64,000 nucleotides of DNA from an uncultured Piscirickettsiaceae bacterium. Lineage in GTDB: Bacteria > Pseudomonadota > Gammaproteobacteria > Methylococcales > Cycloclasticaceae. This document shows, one piece after another, positions 39,510 through 49,898 of this stretch; the first letter of the stretch is position 1; the number at the start of each line of letters is the position of its first letter. The notes beneath the pieces were generated by a model, which was not told where the DNA came from, made no database searches, and saw only the letters and a program-made list of their open reading frames with translations. The translations under genes and the position numbers were made by a program. Location: contig CAJXSK010000003.1 of NCBI GenBank assembly GCA_913061075.1, positions 1 to 64,000 of the forward strand. Reading direction: 5' to 3'.

Positions 39510-40669
39510 TGAGGAGAACGAGCAAGATTCAAACTATTCTTCTATCTGCAATCCCATATGGTTTGATAATCTTTGTCTTCATGATGTTTGCGATGCCTAC
39601 TTCTAAACTGGCGAATATGGGTTTTTATTTATTCGTTGCGTTACCAGTATTATTTTCAATGCCTATTCTAATTGATGATCGTAAGTTTAAATCAGCAATT
39701 TTGATATTTGCATCTTTGTTGTCTTTTTGGGTGTTTTTATCGATATTAGGAGAAGAAATTAGTGACACGTCTAAATTAGGCAAAGAAGTACGTCATGCGT
39801 GTTATGTATTGGTTTTTGCTATAGCTGTTTATTACAGCTTAAGTACTAAAGTTGTGTCCGTAAAACAGTTTATATTTTATATTTTATGTTTATCCGTAAT
39901 CTATACCCTGGTGGCTATGTTTTATCAATATGGTTGGAATGAGCGCCCGCTAGTGACAAGGCTATTTCCTCCGTTAAGATTAGGTTCGCCAATTTTTGTA
40001 TCATTTCTTTTAGTTTGTTTTGGTGTTGCGATGATGAATGTATATGTCATTGAAAATCAATATATTAAAACAATTGTTCTATTTCTTTTGCTTTTGTTTT
40101 TTTTGTATTTTTACAATTCAAGAGCAGGGGTTGTAGCGTTGTGTAGCGGAGTGATAATAATGGCTGCGATGTCGCGGGCTAAATTTAGATGGTTGGCTGT
40201 TGTAGGGCTATTTATAATTATCATCACGTATTTGCTTGGTTTGTACTTCTATGGAAGCTTGCTTAACCGGGGTAGCTCATACCGCGTAGATATTTGGTTA
40301 AGTAGCCTTGATAAAGTAATTGAATGTGGGGTGTTTTTTGGTTGTGGGTTTGCTGAAAATGGTGGGATAGTAATTGGGAGTGGGGAGGTTTTCCAGCACC
40401 CTCACAATATTTACCTAATGCATTTGCTAAACTTCGGTATATTTGGACTAATAAGTTTAATAACATTGCTTTTTTGGCTGGTAATAAGAGGTTTTAAGTA
40501 TCAGTCAGTTATGGTTTTTGGGTTTGTTACAAGCTTGATAGGTTTGATGTTTGATGGGAAAGACTTATTAACAAACCCGAACGCCTTATGGTTGCTTTTT
40601 TGGTTACCAGTAGTGTTGGTTTATTGGGAAATAAAACAGAATAATAAAAAAATCTTAAATAAAGTATGA
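39506..40669 (+). CDS. O-antigen ligase/polymerase family membrane protein (Wzy_C)
   Basis: Polytopic; FLYFYNSRAGVVALCSGVIIM, GSSYRVDIWLSSLDKV, HPHNIYLMHLLNFGIFGL. Confidence 0.82.
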   Translation: MMRRTSKIQTILLSAIPYGLIIFVFMMFAMPTSKLANMGFYLFVALPVLFSMPILIDDRKFKSAILIFASLLSFWVFLSILGEEISDTSKLGKEVRHACYVLVFAIAVYYSLSTKVVSVKQFIFYILCLSVIYTLVAMFYQYGWNERPLVTRLFPPLRLGSPIFVSFLLVCFGVAMMNVYVIENQYIKTIVLFLLLLFFLYFYNSRAGVVALCSGVIIMAAMSRAKFRWLAVVGLFIIIITYLLGLYFYGSLLNRGSSYRVDIWLSSLDKVIECGVFFGCGFAENGGIVIGSGEVFQHPHNIYLMHLLNFGIFGLISLITLLFWLVIRGFKYQSVMVFGFVTSLIGLMFDGKDLLTNPNALWLLFWLPVVLVYWEIKQNNKKILNKV

Positions 40670-42645
40670 AGTTAGCTTATCGAAACGATATTGATGGGCT
40701 AAGGGCTATAGCAGTTCTTAGTGTTGTTTTTTTTCATTCAGGAATAGATCTTTTTTCTGGTGGGTATGTTGGAGTGGATATTTTTTTTGTTATTTCAGGC
40801 TTCTTGATAACCTCCATAATATACAGAGAAGTTCAAGAAAATAACTTTTCAATAGCACGCTTTTATGAAAGAAGGATAAGGCGGATCTTTCCGGCGTTAT
40901 TTGCAGTTATTCTATTTAGTTTGGTTTTTGGCTTAGTATTTTATGCTCCAGAAGACCTTGAGAAAATTGCAAAATCTGTTCGCTACACAGTAATTTTCTT
41001 TTCAAATTATTTGTTCGCAAGAAAAACAGGTTATTTTGATACAGGTGCAGAATATGAACCCCTGCTACATATGTGGTCGTTGGCTGTTGAAGAGCAATAC
41101 TATATTATTTTTCCAATCATTTTGTTGTTGATGGCAAAGTTTGTAAAACAAAAACTGGTGTTGCTTCTGGGGGTGATTTTTATCCTGTCATTTATCTTTA
41201 GTGTCACTAGTGTAGAAAATGATTCTCATCGGGCTTTTTTTGTAACTGAAGGGAGAGTTTGGGAATTGCTTATTGGTAGCTTTATTGCCTTGAATGTTTT
41301 TCCGTCAGTAAAAAACAAGGTGGTCAACAATGTTTGTTCTATTGTAGGGCTTATCTTGATACTCAGCAGTATTTTCTTGTTTACTAAAGAAACTTTATTT
41401 CCTGGATTATCTGCATTGCTTCCAACGTTGGGTGCCGCATTCATAATATACAGTGGGATTGAGGATTCTAGTGATTTGATTGTTAATAAACTTCTTAGCT
41501 CAAAAGCTATGGTTTTTGTTGGCGTGATCTCATATTCCTTATATATGTGGCATTGGCCGTTAATTGTTTTCGCTAAGCATCTTTTAATTCGACCGATGTT
41601 TTTGCATGAAACTGTCTTGCTACTTGTATTGATGGGTATGGTTTCGTTTTTATCATGGAAGTACATTGAACAGCCATTTCGAAAAAATGGTTTGTTTACA
41701 GAGCGCAAAAAACTTTTTAAAGTCACTATTAGTGTCATGGTCGGCGTGTTTCTCCTATGTTTGGTTATTAAAGCAACAGATGGCGTAGCTGTACGAGATA
41801 CTAATTATGTCGATGTTGAATGGGAGAAGTGGGGGGATTGCAATGATTATTCGGAAGTCAATACAGTTGGTGGTGAAGGGTGCGAGCTTGGAATGTTAGG
41901 TGAAGCGCCTAGCTTTATGCTTTGGGGTGACTCTCATGCTCGAGCTATAGCACCTGGAGTGAATTTAAGTGCAGAAAAATTTAAGAAATCAGGCGTAATT
42001 TCAACTATTAATGGGTGCGCCCCTTTGCTTGGAGTGGAAAGTAAACAGATTGAAGAGTGTTTTTCTTTTAATAATCGAGTAATGAATTACATTGAGTCGA
42101 ACCCTAGTTTAAAGGTTATTATTCTAGCTGCTCGATGGGCAGCGAATGTCGAGGGACAAGGTTATGGCATGGAGTTTCTAGAACCTGTTAAGTTGAAGGA
42201 TACTTTAATAAAAGGGTCAGGTGCGAACTCTAAAGATAATGAGTTGGTTGTGACTCGCGCATTAAAAAGAACGGTTGAAAAATTGATTTCATTAGACCGT
42301 AAAGTTGTTTTAATGAGTCAAGTTCCTGAGGTAGGTCATGATGTTGAATCGATTGCTTTTATTGCAGAAAAAACTAAGCGAAATGTTAATGAACTAATAG
42401 CACCTAAGTTAGAAAGTTATCTGGATAGAAACCATCGTGTTATAAACCTGTTTCGTGAGTTAAGTACTAAGGCGGTGATTTTAGAACCGTATTTGCTTTT
42501 ATGTGACAAAACAGTATGTGAAGTGGCAAAAGAAAAAAAATTACTATATAAAGATGATGATCATTTATCTTCATATGGTGCGAGGTTAGTTGCAGACGTG
42601 TTTGACCCAGTTTTTCAATCTAAAAGCAATAAAGCTAACCGTTAA
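40666..42645 (+). CDS. OafA-type acyltransferase_3 with C-terminal SGNH domain
   Basis: YRNDIDGLRAIAVLSVVFFHSGIDLFSGGYVGVDIFFVISGFLI; MLWGDSHARAIAPGV. Confidence 0.92.
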   Translation: MKLAYRNDIDGLRAIAVLSVVFFHSGIDLFSGGYVGVDIFFVISGFLITSIIYREVQENNFSIARFYERRIRRIFPALFAVILFSLVFGLVFYAPEDLEKIAKSVRYTVIFFSNYLFARKTGYFDTGAEYEPLLHMWSLAVEEQYYIIFPIILLLMAKFVKQKLVLLLGVIFILSFIFSVTSVENDSHRAFFVTEGRVWELLIGSFIALNVFPSVKNKVVNNVCSIVGLILILSSIFLFTKETLFPGLSALLPTLGAAFIIYSGIEDSSDLIVNKLLSSKAMVFVGVISYSLYMWHWPLIVFAKHLLIRPMFLHETVLLLVLMGMVSFLSWKYIEQPFRKNGLFTERKKLFKVTISVMVGVFLLCLVIKATDGVAVRDTNYVDVEWEKWGDCNDYSEVNTVGGEGCELGMLGEAPSFMLWGDSHARAIAPGVNLSAEKFKKSGVISTINGCAPLLGVESKQIEECFSFNNRVMNYIESNPSLKVIILAARWAANVEGQGYGMEFLEPVKLKDTLIKGSGANSKDNELVVTRALKRTVEKLISLDRKVVLMSQVPEVGHDVESIAFIAEKTKRNVNELIAPKLESYLDRNHRVINLFRELSTKAVILEPYLLLCDKTVCEVAKEKKLLYKDDDHLSSYGARLVADVFDPVFQSKSNKANR

Positions 42646-43762
42646 TGTGCCTATTTTCTTTTAATTTACGGCTGATAAGGTCTCTATACTGATTTTCGTA
42701 ATTTGAGAGAGAAAAGTCGGTAAAAAGCCTGGCGTATAATGCTTGCTTCATATCGTTTAATTTTGATTGAGGTAAGTTGATATAGCTGGTCATTTCTTCC
42801 GACAAGGATTCGATATTGTTAGCAGGTGCATAGAGAGTGCCAAGGGGGCCTAGAACAGCAGGGATTCCTCCAGTTTTGTGTGCAATGATAGGTAGCTTAG
42901 CCGCCATAGCTTCAAGAAGTACTAAACCGAAACCTTCTTTAAGTGAAGGTAAAATAAAAACGTCTAAGGCTTTTAAAAGCATATAAGCATCATCGATATG
43001 GCCTGCCAATATAACTGACGTATTTAACTTTTTTTCTTGAATGTAAGCCTCAATGTTTTTCCTTTCTCTACCTTCGCCGATAATGACAAGCTGGCTATCT
43101 GGGTGATGAATGAGCGTTTTTTCGAAAGCTTGTATTAAGTAGATATGACCTTTTAGAGGGACAAGACGGCCAATGGTGCCAAAGATAAAAGATTCTTCTT
43201 TTAAATTTAACTTTTTTGTACTAATTTTTTTTGTAAAAAAAGCACTTTCTATCGATTGAATATCAATGCAGTTATTTATTGTTGTAACTGCTGCTGGATT
43301 ATTAAAAATGCTCATTAAGTAATTAGAAACAGGTTCTGATACACCGATAAACCCCCAGTTTTTATCCCACAGTAACTTGATAAAAAAACGTCTATAAAAA
43401 CGTTTAAAGTCATCAAATCCATGTATCACCGAGAAACACACAGGAACCTTCAATAGCTTATTGAGTATAAGCATCATGTGCAGAGGTTTAAATCGATGGG
43501 TGATAATAACGTCAAATTTTTCTTTGCGGCAAAATGAGAAAATTTGCCATAATGCTTTCAGTCGCAAACCTTTAGTATCAGACTTCTTGAAGTTAAAGCT
43601 GATAACATTCTCGGCAATAACAGGATGGGTGGGTGTATAAAGGTATGCTGTCGTTATATCATAGTGTTTTTCTCGGAATGCACTTGTGATGTGTTTGCTA
43701 AGGCCATCTATTCCCAAGCTGTCAGTAGGAAGAAGCTGAAGGATTTTTACCTTTTTCGTCAT
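42635..43762 (-). CDS. Glycosyltransferase family 4
   Basis: FGTIGRLVPLKGHIYLIQAFEKTL, FILPSLKEGFGLVLLEAMAAKLPIIAHKTGGIPAVLG. Confidence 0.87.
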   Translation of the reverse strand: MTKKVKILQLLPTDSLGIDGLSKHITSAFREKHYDITTAYLYTPTHPVIAENVISFNFKKSDTKGLRLKALWQIFSFCRKEKFDVIITHRFKPLHMMLILNKLLKVPVCFSVIHGFDDFKRFYRRFFIKLLWDKNWGFIGVSEPVSNYLMSIFNNPAAVTTINNCIDIQSIESAFFTKKISTKKLNLKEESFIFGTIGRLVPLKGHIYLIQAFEKTLIHHPDSQLVIIGEGRERKNIEAYIQEKKLNTSVILAGHIDDAYMLLKALDVFILPSLKEGFGLVLLEAMAAKLPIIAHKTGGIPAVLGPLGTLYAPANNIESLSEEMTSYINLPQSKLNDMKQALYARLFTDFSLSNYENQYRDLISRKLKENRHING

Positions 43763-43770
43763 GTGAATTA

Positions 43771-45519
43771 TTATTTATTATATAGCTTTGTATATAAGCC
43801 ATTTTTTTTCAGCAATTCTTCATGATTGCCTTGTTCTATAATTTCGCCTTTTTCTAAAACAAGAATAGTATTTGCCAATTTAATTGTTGATAAGCGGTGA
43901 GCGATAATGATTGTGGTGCGGTTTAAGGTGGCCCTTTCAAGTGCCTGTTGAATAAGTTTCTCCGAATCTGTATCTAATGCTGAAGTGGCTTCATCCAAGA
44001 TTAAAATAGGAGCGTCTTTCAATAAGGCACGAGCTATTGCAATGCGTTGGCGTTGACCACCTGATAATTTCAAACCGTTTTCTCCGACTAACGTATCCCA
44101 CCCATCAGGCAATTGTTCTATAAATTCAACAGCATTAGCATCTGCAGCGGCTTTTTTAATATCGTCTAACGTTGATCCCTGCAATGTGCCATATGCAATA
44201 TTGTTTGCAATGGTATCGTTAAACAATGTTACGTTTTGGGTTACAACTGAAATATGTTTTCGAAGGTTTAAAAGGGAATAATCATTAACATCAACTCCAT
44301 CAATTAATATTTGTCCATTTTGATGATTGTAAAATCGTGGTAACAAGTTAGATAAAGTGCTCTTACCACTGCCTGACTTTCCTATTAACGCAACGGTCAT
44401 TCCAGGTTTAATGCTTATGTTGATGTTTTTAAGTGTGGGGTTGTTTTCAGTCGAATAAGTAAAGTTTAAGTTTTTTATCTCGATGGCCCCTTCCACCTGA
44501 TCGGTTTCAAAATGACCATTATCTACTTCTTGTTGTTCATCAAGAACCTCAAATATACTTTCAGCGCCTGCAATACCTTTTTGGATATTGGCATTAACCT
44601 CGCTTAATTGCCTAATGGGCTTAGGCATTAGGCCGGCAGCAGTGATATAAGCAATAAATTCCCCAGGTGTTGCGTCAACCATAAACAATAAAGCTAAATA
44701 AATCATTAGTGCCAGAGCGGATGAAACAATAATCTGCAAAACAGGCGTGTTTATAGCGCCCGTTTGAACCATTTTCATGGCTTGTTTAAAGTTTGATTGA
44801 CTGGCTTTTTTAAAGCGCTCTTTTTCGTAAGTTTCGCCACCAAAGCTACGTACAACGCGGTAATTGTTTACAAGTTCTGAAGAAACGTGGGTAATATCCC
44901 CCATAGATGTTTGAATGCGTTTGCTAATGGCTTTGAAGCGCTTTCCGGCATAGTTGACCAATAACCCAATGATGGGTGCGATCGCTAAAAAAACCAAGGT
45001 TAGCGCCCAATTCATATACAGTAGATAACCAAGTAGTCCAATAACCGTAAGGCCTTCTCTAACAACAATTTTGATGGCATCGGTGGCGGCGGCTGTTACC
45101 TGTTGAACATTATAGGTAACACGGGATAATAAGTGCCCAGAGTTTTGATCGTCAAAATACTTGTTGGGTAGGGTCGTGTATTTATTGAAGATTTCACATC
45201 GTAGTGTGTGCACAATATTATTGGCGACTTTAGCGATGTAATAGCTGCCTAAAAAGGAACCTAGTCCACGAATAGACATGATGAGTATTGTAGCTAATGG
45301 GACCCAATATATTTCCGTTCTTTTTTCTGCCTGTAAGGAATCTACAAGATACTCCATTAAAGCGGCTAAGGCTGGTTGGGTAATGGCGAATAAAAGAAAG
45401 CCAAATAGACTAATAGCAAAGGGTTTCCAGTAAGGTATGACGTACTGAAGAAGCCTAAGATAGATAGTAAGACTGGTGTTGCTAGATTCTAAGATGTCCG
45501 GCTTTGCAGTGTTGTTCAA
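43771..45519 (-). CDS. msbA: Lipid A export ATP-binding/permease MsbA
   Basis: 582-aa half ABC transporter; VALIGKSGSGKSTLSNLLPRFY, LSGGQRQRIAIARALLKDAPILILDEATSALD; LPS-cluster context. Confidence 0.9.
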   Translation of the reverse strand: MNNTAKPDILESSNTSLTIYLRLLQYVIPYWKPFAISLFGFLLFAITQPALAALMEYLVDSLQAEKRTEIYWVPLATILIMSIRGLGSFLGSYYIAKVANNIVHTLRCEIFNKYTTLPNKYFDDQNSGHLLSRVTYNVQQVTAAATDAIKIVVREGLTVIGLLGYLLYMNWALTLVFLAIAPIIGLLVNYAGKRFKAISKRIQTSMGDITHVSSELVNNYRVVRSFGGETYEKERFKKASQSNFKQAMKMVQTGAINTPVLQIIVSSALALMIYLALLFMVDATPGEFIAYITAAGLMPKPIRQLSEVNANIQKGIAGAESIFEVLDEQQEVDNGHFETDQVEGAIEIKNLNFTYSTENNPTLKNINISIKPGMTVALIGKSGSGKSTLSNLLPRFYNHQNGQILIDGVDVNDYSLLNLRKHISVVTQNVTLFNDTIANNIAYGTLQGSTLDDIKKAAADANAVEFIEQLPDGWDTLVGENGLKLSGGQRQRIAIARALLKDAPILILDEATSALDTDSEKLIQQALERATLNRTTIIIAHRLSTIKLANTILVLEKGEIIEQGNHEELLKKNGLYTKLYNK

Positions 45520-45623
45520 AGATTAACCACGGTGCTTAAAAGAATTTTATTTTAACGTATTGTTCGCTTTTTGTTGGGTTGTTTAGTTGTAAAATGAGAT
45601 ATTAATGATTTTTAGTACTTGAT

Positions 45624-46757
45624 TTGATGCGCCTAGCTTTTGCCCTTTATAAATACTTTCCGTTTAGCGGCTTAGCTCGTGATTTTATGCGTATTGCAAC
45701 CTTAGCTGTTGAAAAAGGTCATGTTGTCGATGTGTATGTTATGGAGTGGCACGGAGATGTTCCACCTGAATTTAATGTGTATGTGTTAAAAGCTAAGGGT
45801 TGGACTAATCATGGCAGGGTAGGTGATTTTCATCAATTATTAGATAATAGGTTGAGTCTCAAAGCATACGATGCGGTCATAGGTTTTAATAAAATTCCCG
45901 ATGTAGATGTATATTACGCGGCAGACCCTTGTTTTGCAGAGCGTTTTTCAAACAAGCACTGTTTCCATAGGTTAAATCCGAGATATCGATTTAATGCTAA
46001 CGTTGAAAAGGCAGTGTTTGGAGAGAGTAGTGCTACGGTATGTTTAATGATATCGGATGTTCAAATGGCATTATTTAAGCAACATTATCAAACACCAAAC
46101 GATCGTTTAGTCATGCTGCCTCCTGGTATCGATGCTAATCGGCGAAGACCAGTGGACGCGGAAAATCAGCGTAAAAAATTTCGCAATCAACTTAATTTAT
46201 CAGAACAAGATAATGTTGTTTTATTGGTTGGGTCAGCATTTAAAACGAAAGGTGTTGATCGCGCGATAGAAGCATTAGCATCGTTGCCAAATTCAATATT
46301 AAGAAAAACGTATTTATTGGTGGTGGGTGAAGGTGATGTGCCTAGATATGAACGCTTGGCTGATGTGAAAGGTGTTATTGAGCGCGTGCATTTTATGGGT
46401 GGTCGGACTGATATCCCTAACTTTTTATTGTCTGCAGATGTGCTGTTACACCCTGCTCGAAAGGAAAATACAGGTACGGTTATTTTAGAATCGATGGTGG
46501 CAGGTCTACCCATGTTAGTGACCGGTATTTGTGGGTATGCAAAACATGTGGAGAAATCTCGGGCAGGGAAGGTGTTAGGTTTGCATTTTTCACAAGGAGA
46601 GTTAAATGATGAGCTGTTAGTTATGCTAACGCATGATAAACAAAACTGGGTAAATAATGCGCTGTCGTATGCAGAAACTGAAGATTTGTACAGTATGCCA
46701 GAAAAAGCTATTCTTGCCATTGAGCAAGTAGCAGCGAGACGAAAAGATGCCATTTGA
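45624..46757 (+). CDS. waaG: LPS core glucosyltransferase I-like
   Basis: LAFALYKYFPFSGLARDFMRIATLAVEKGHVVDVYV; HPARKENTGTVILESMVAGLPMLVTGICGYAKHVE. Confidence 0.85.
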   Translation: MMRLAFALYKYFPFSGLARDFMRIATLAVEKGHVVDVYVMEWHGDVPPEFNVYVLKAKGWTNHGRVGDFHQLLDNRLSLKAYDAVIGFNKIPDVDVYYAADPCFAERFSNKHCFHRLNPRYRFNANVEKAVFGESSATVCLMISDVQMALFKQHYQTPNDRLVMLPPGIDANRRRPVDAENQRKKFRNQLNLSEQDNVVLLVGSAFKTKGVDRAIEALASLPNSILRKTYLLVVGEGDVPRYERLADVKGVIERVHFMGGRTDIPNFLLSADVLLHPARKENTGTVILESMVAGLPMLVTGICGYAKHVEKSRAGKVLGLHFSQGELNDELLVMLTHDKQNWVNNALSYAETEDLYSMPEKAILAIEQVAARRKDAI

Positions 46758-47541
46758 AGTAACCGAGACGTTTAAAGAAAAATGGGGGAGCTCTCCAAGT
46801 TTTGAAGATATCATGGTGTTAAAGGGTGATATGTACCGTCAGGTCGCAAGGAGAAAAACCTTTAAATTTAGTGTTAATGGGGCGGAATATTTTGCCAAAA
46901 TTCATAACGGTGTGGGCTGGGGAGAAATATTCAAAAATTTATTAATGGGGCGTATGCCCGTAGTTAGTGCAGTTAATGAATATGATGCGATTAACACGTT
47001 AGCAAGTTTAGGTATTAACACGATGACGTTGGCAGCTTACGGACGGCGTGGGATTAATGTGGCTGAGCTAGAGTCGTTTGTTGTTACTGAATCGCTTGAG
47101 CCAGCAATAAGCTTAGAAGATTACTGTGCTGATTGGAGCTCGAACCCGCCTTCCTTAAGGTTGAAGCGAGCGTTGATAAAGCGCGTTGCTAAAATAACTC
47201 GCGAGCTTCATGAAAATGGGATTAACCACCGAGACTTATATATTTGCCATTTTTTATTGAAAGAAAGCGAACTCGACTCTTTAACGTGTGTTGATGATAT
47301 AAAGTTGTATCTTATTGATTTGCACCGCGTACAAATGCGATCTAAAACACCAAAACGTTGGCAAATAAAAGACTTAGCGGCGCTGTATTTCTCAAGTATG
47401 GATATTGGCTTAACTCGCCAGGACTTGTTTTATTTTATTCATCATTACACCGGTAATAATGCCAGTACGGGATTACGTTCTAATAGTAAGTTGTGGGCTA
47501 AAGTAGCAAGAAAAGCGCATATCTTGAAAGCTAAACATTAA
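46747..47541 (+). CDS. waaP: LPS core heptose I kinase
   Basis: DMYRQVARRKTFKFSVNGAEYFAKIHNGVGWGEIFKNLL; GINHRDLYICHFLL; LYLIDLHRVQMR. Confidence 0.88.
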   Translation: MPFEVTETFKEKWGSSPSFEDIMVLKGDMYRQVARRKTFKFSVNGAEYFAKIHNGVGWGEIFKNLLMGRMPVVSAVNEYDAINTLASLGINTMTLAAYGRRGINVAELESFVVTESLEPAISLEDYCADWSSNPPSLRLKRALIKRVAKITRELHENGINHRDLYICHFLLKESELDSLTCVDDIKLYLIDLHRVQMRSKTPKRWQIKDLAALYFSSMDIGLTRQDLFYFIHHYTGNNASTGLRSNSKLWAKVARKAHILKAKH

Positions 47542-47619
47542 AAACAAAACGATGACGAAATTATGGATACGGGCTTATTGCTTAATAAAATTGAACTCAT
47601 TTCGCTGGTGTCTAATTAA

Positions 47620-48399
47620 GTGAAACAATATAAATCTGAACAATGGCTGGAGATTCTTGCCTTTAATGACTTAGATACCTATGAAAAAATATGGGCGTTA
47701 AAGGCAGAGTGGTTTGAAGAACCCAATGAACGTCGTGGCGGTTGGAGTGGAGTGTCTCGTTTAGAGCTAAAGCTGCCATCAGGTGGATGTGTGGGGGTGT
47801 TTTTGAAACGGCAAGAAAACCACGTAACACCGTCGATCTCCCACCCTATAAGAGGCTTGGCCACGTTTGCGGTTGAATTTGCAAATATTTCGAATTTTAA
47901 GAAACACAATATACCAACACTCGACACCATTTTTTTTGCCCATTGGCATTCGCAAAAGGCGCAACGTGCTCTCCTAATGACTGAGGAGCTGGCTGAGTAT
48001 TTACCGTTGTCATCAGCTGAATATCGCCCAGGTGGTGTGTATGTTTCAAGCAAAGAGCAGAAGTTAGCGTTATTTTGTAAATTATCAGCTTTAATTAGAG
48101 GTATACATGCTAAAGGTTTTAAACATGATTGCTTATATTTAAAACATATCTTTGCTAAACAATTGCCATCAGGTGAGGTTGATTTACGTCTAATAGATTT
48201 GGAGAAAGTGAAAAAACCGCTGTTTAAGAAGGGTATGGTTTTTAGAGACTTGTATAGCTTACATCGGCACTCTGACTATTGGGGGGTGAGGGATAAGTTG
48301 GCTTTTTTTAAGTACTACCAACAAGAAAGCCGGTTAAGCACAAGTTCTAAGGCTTTAATCCGAAAAATTGAAGCAAAAGTTGTTCTGAAGAATAAGTAG
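47620..48399 (+). CDS. LPS kinase InaA/WaaP family
   Basis: FKHDCLYLKHIFAKQLPSGEVDLRLIDLEKVKKP; GTG start. Confidence 0.8.
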   Translation: MKQYKSEQWLEILAFNDLDTYEKIWALKAEWFEEPNERRGGWSGVSRLELKLPSGGCVGVFLKRQENHVTPSISHPIRGLATFAVEFANISNFKKHNIPTLDTIFFAHWHSQKAQRALLMTEELAEYLPLSSAEYRPGGVYVSSKEQKLALFCKLSALIRGIHAKGFKHDCLYLKHIFAKQLPSGEVDLRLIDLEKVKKPLFKKGMVFRDLYSLHRHSDYWGVRDKLAFFKYYQQESRLSTSSKALIRKIEAKVVLKNK

Positions 48400-48446
48400 T
48401 TAAAATAATTAGTCTGTTGGCTGCTTTGAACCATCATGGTGAGTTG

Positions 48447-49103
48447 TTAACGGATAATATCTTTTATCGTTTGTTTGATTTCTTCAGACTGTTCATCTAT
48501 TAATTGAGAAGATGAATTGTATCCTAGTAGAAATAAATCTAAGCTTTTTCTAAACAAATCTTTATCTTCCTGGTAACGGAGGATGTGTTCAAAGTTTCTT
48601 TGTCTTAAATTGGTATTGAGTGATTGACGCTTAATTTGCATGTCAGAAATATCAATTAAGCCGAATGCCCCATTAGGTAGTAACAGTATGTTGTTTAAGT
48701 GGGCAGATCGAAAATAAACCCCTTTTTCGTGAAGGTGGGCAATAAAGCTAGCAAACTGTTGAAAGAGTTCAGTTGGGTTTTCTTGATCTTTAATGAGGGC
48801 TTCTCGAAGTAATTCGCCTTCAAGTTTCTCATAAATAACGATATGGCGTTTAATGCTGGGGCACCAAAGCATTTGTTTAATATTTATGGTGGGAATGCCA
48901 AGGGAATGCAGTTTTTTTGCATTATCAACGAACCTTACGGCGTATGGTTTTAAAAGCGCTGTAGAAAAAAGACGTTTACGACGAAATAACTTAATCATCT
49001 CGTTATTTTTAGTTTCTAGAACTTTTATTCTAAAGCTATCTTGCTCTATGATCTCTGCGCCTTTAATGAGCTGTTGATATTCTTCTTTACTGATGCTGTT
49101 CAT
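48447..49103 (-). CDS. LPS/Kdo-kinase-like small kinase-fold protein
   Basis: LEGELLREALIKDQENPTELFQQFASFIAHLHEKGVYFRSAHLNNILLLPNGAFGLIDISDMQ. Confidence 0.75.
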   Translation of the reverse strand: MNSISKEEYQQLIKGAEIIEQDSFRIKVLETKNNEMIKLFRRKRLFSTALLKPYAVRFVDNAKKLHSLGIPTINIKQMLWCPSIKRHIVIYEKLEGELLREALIKDQENPTELFQQFASFIAHLHEKGVYFRSAHLNNILLLPNGAFGLIDISDMQIKRQSLNTNLRQRNFEHILRYQEDKDLFRKSLDLFLLGYNSSSQLIDEQSEEIKQTIKDIIR

Positions 49104-49309
49104 TAGGCGTCGATATCCGGAATGAGGATGCTTTTTAGGTGTTCAATCTGGTCTTTTACAAATAGACGACGTTTTTTTAACCGACGTAACCGTAGTTGGT
49201 CGGGGTGTTCGGTGTCTGTTAAATGATCAATAAAGTAGTGTAAATCTTCATGTTCCTGTTGAAGTTCAATAATTCTTAATTGTATTTGGTCAGATTGCTT
49301 GATTGTCAT
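49103..49309 (-). CDS. DUF465/YdcH family small protein
   Basis: 68 aa; IELQQEHEDLHYFIDHL...LRLRRLKKRRLFVKDQIEHLKSIL. Confidence 0.8.
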   Translation of the reverse strand: MTIKQSDQIQLRIIELQQEHEDLHYFIDHLTDTEHPDQLRLRRLKKRRLFVKDQIEHLKSILIPDIDA

Positions 49310-49370
49310 TTAATAGGTGACTCTACGTATAAGAAAAGGCAGGTTGTCTTTTTGGCGATATAATATTGAG

Positions 49371-49898
49371 ATGATGAAAGATTATAAAGCACTCTTTGAT
49401 AACTTGATGCGTATTTGTTTGTTTAAGGCTAGCCCGAAAGATTTGCCAGACTCGAGCAACTTAAATATTCAACTTTTGGTGTTGTATTTCATATCTGGTG
49501 TTGTACTTCTATCTTCGGGTGCGGTTTTGGGCGTTGCTGTTGTAGAAGCGTTGCTAGAGATTATATTATTAATAGGGTTCATCTACGGGGTGCTAACATT
49601 CTTTAATGCGCCTTATCGCTTTAATCAGACGCTAGCTGCACTGCTAGGCACAGGTATTATTTTCACAAGTTTGAGCACGCCTTTCGTTTATATCAATAAT
49701 GCATCAAGACAAGCTGAAAATTCTGCAGGTATTGAAGGGTTTTTTCTTTTAATATTGTTTGGCTGGAGTGTGGTGGTGATGGTCAAGATATTAGCTGAAG
49801 CCATAAATAAGCCGGCACTATTCAGTGGTTTGATAACATTTTGTTATCTGTATCTTTCATATCAAATTATCAACGCAATTTACCCAGTAATCACATAG
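49371..49898 (+). CDS. Conserved hypothetical multi-TM protein
   Basis: 4-5 hydrophobic segments; in-frame ATG at 49371 likely (MMKDYKALFDNLMRICLFKASP). Confidence 0.6.
   Translation: MMKDYKALFDNLMRICLFKASPKDLPDSSNLNIQLLVLYFISGVVLLSSGAVLGVAVVEALLEIILLIGFIYGVLTFFNAPYRFNQTLAALLGTGIIFTSLSTPFVYINNASRQAENSAGIEGFFLLILFGWSVVVMVKILAEAINKPALFSGLITFCYLYLSYQIINAIYPVIT

Noticed and set aside
41226-41738. 170-aa - strand ORF
   Set aside because: Antisense to the OafA-like acyltransferase coding sequence.
46187-46753. 188-aa - strand ORF
   Set aside because: Ser/Thr-rich antisense shadow of waaG.
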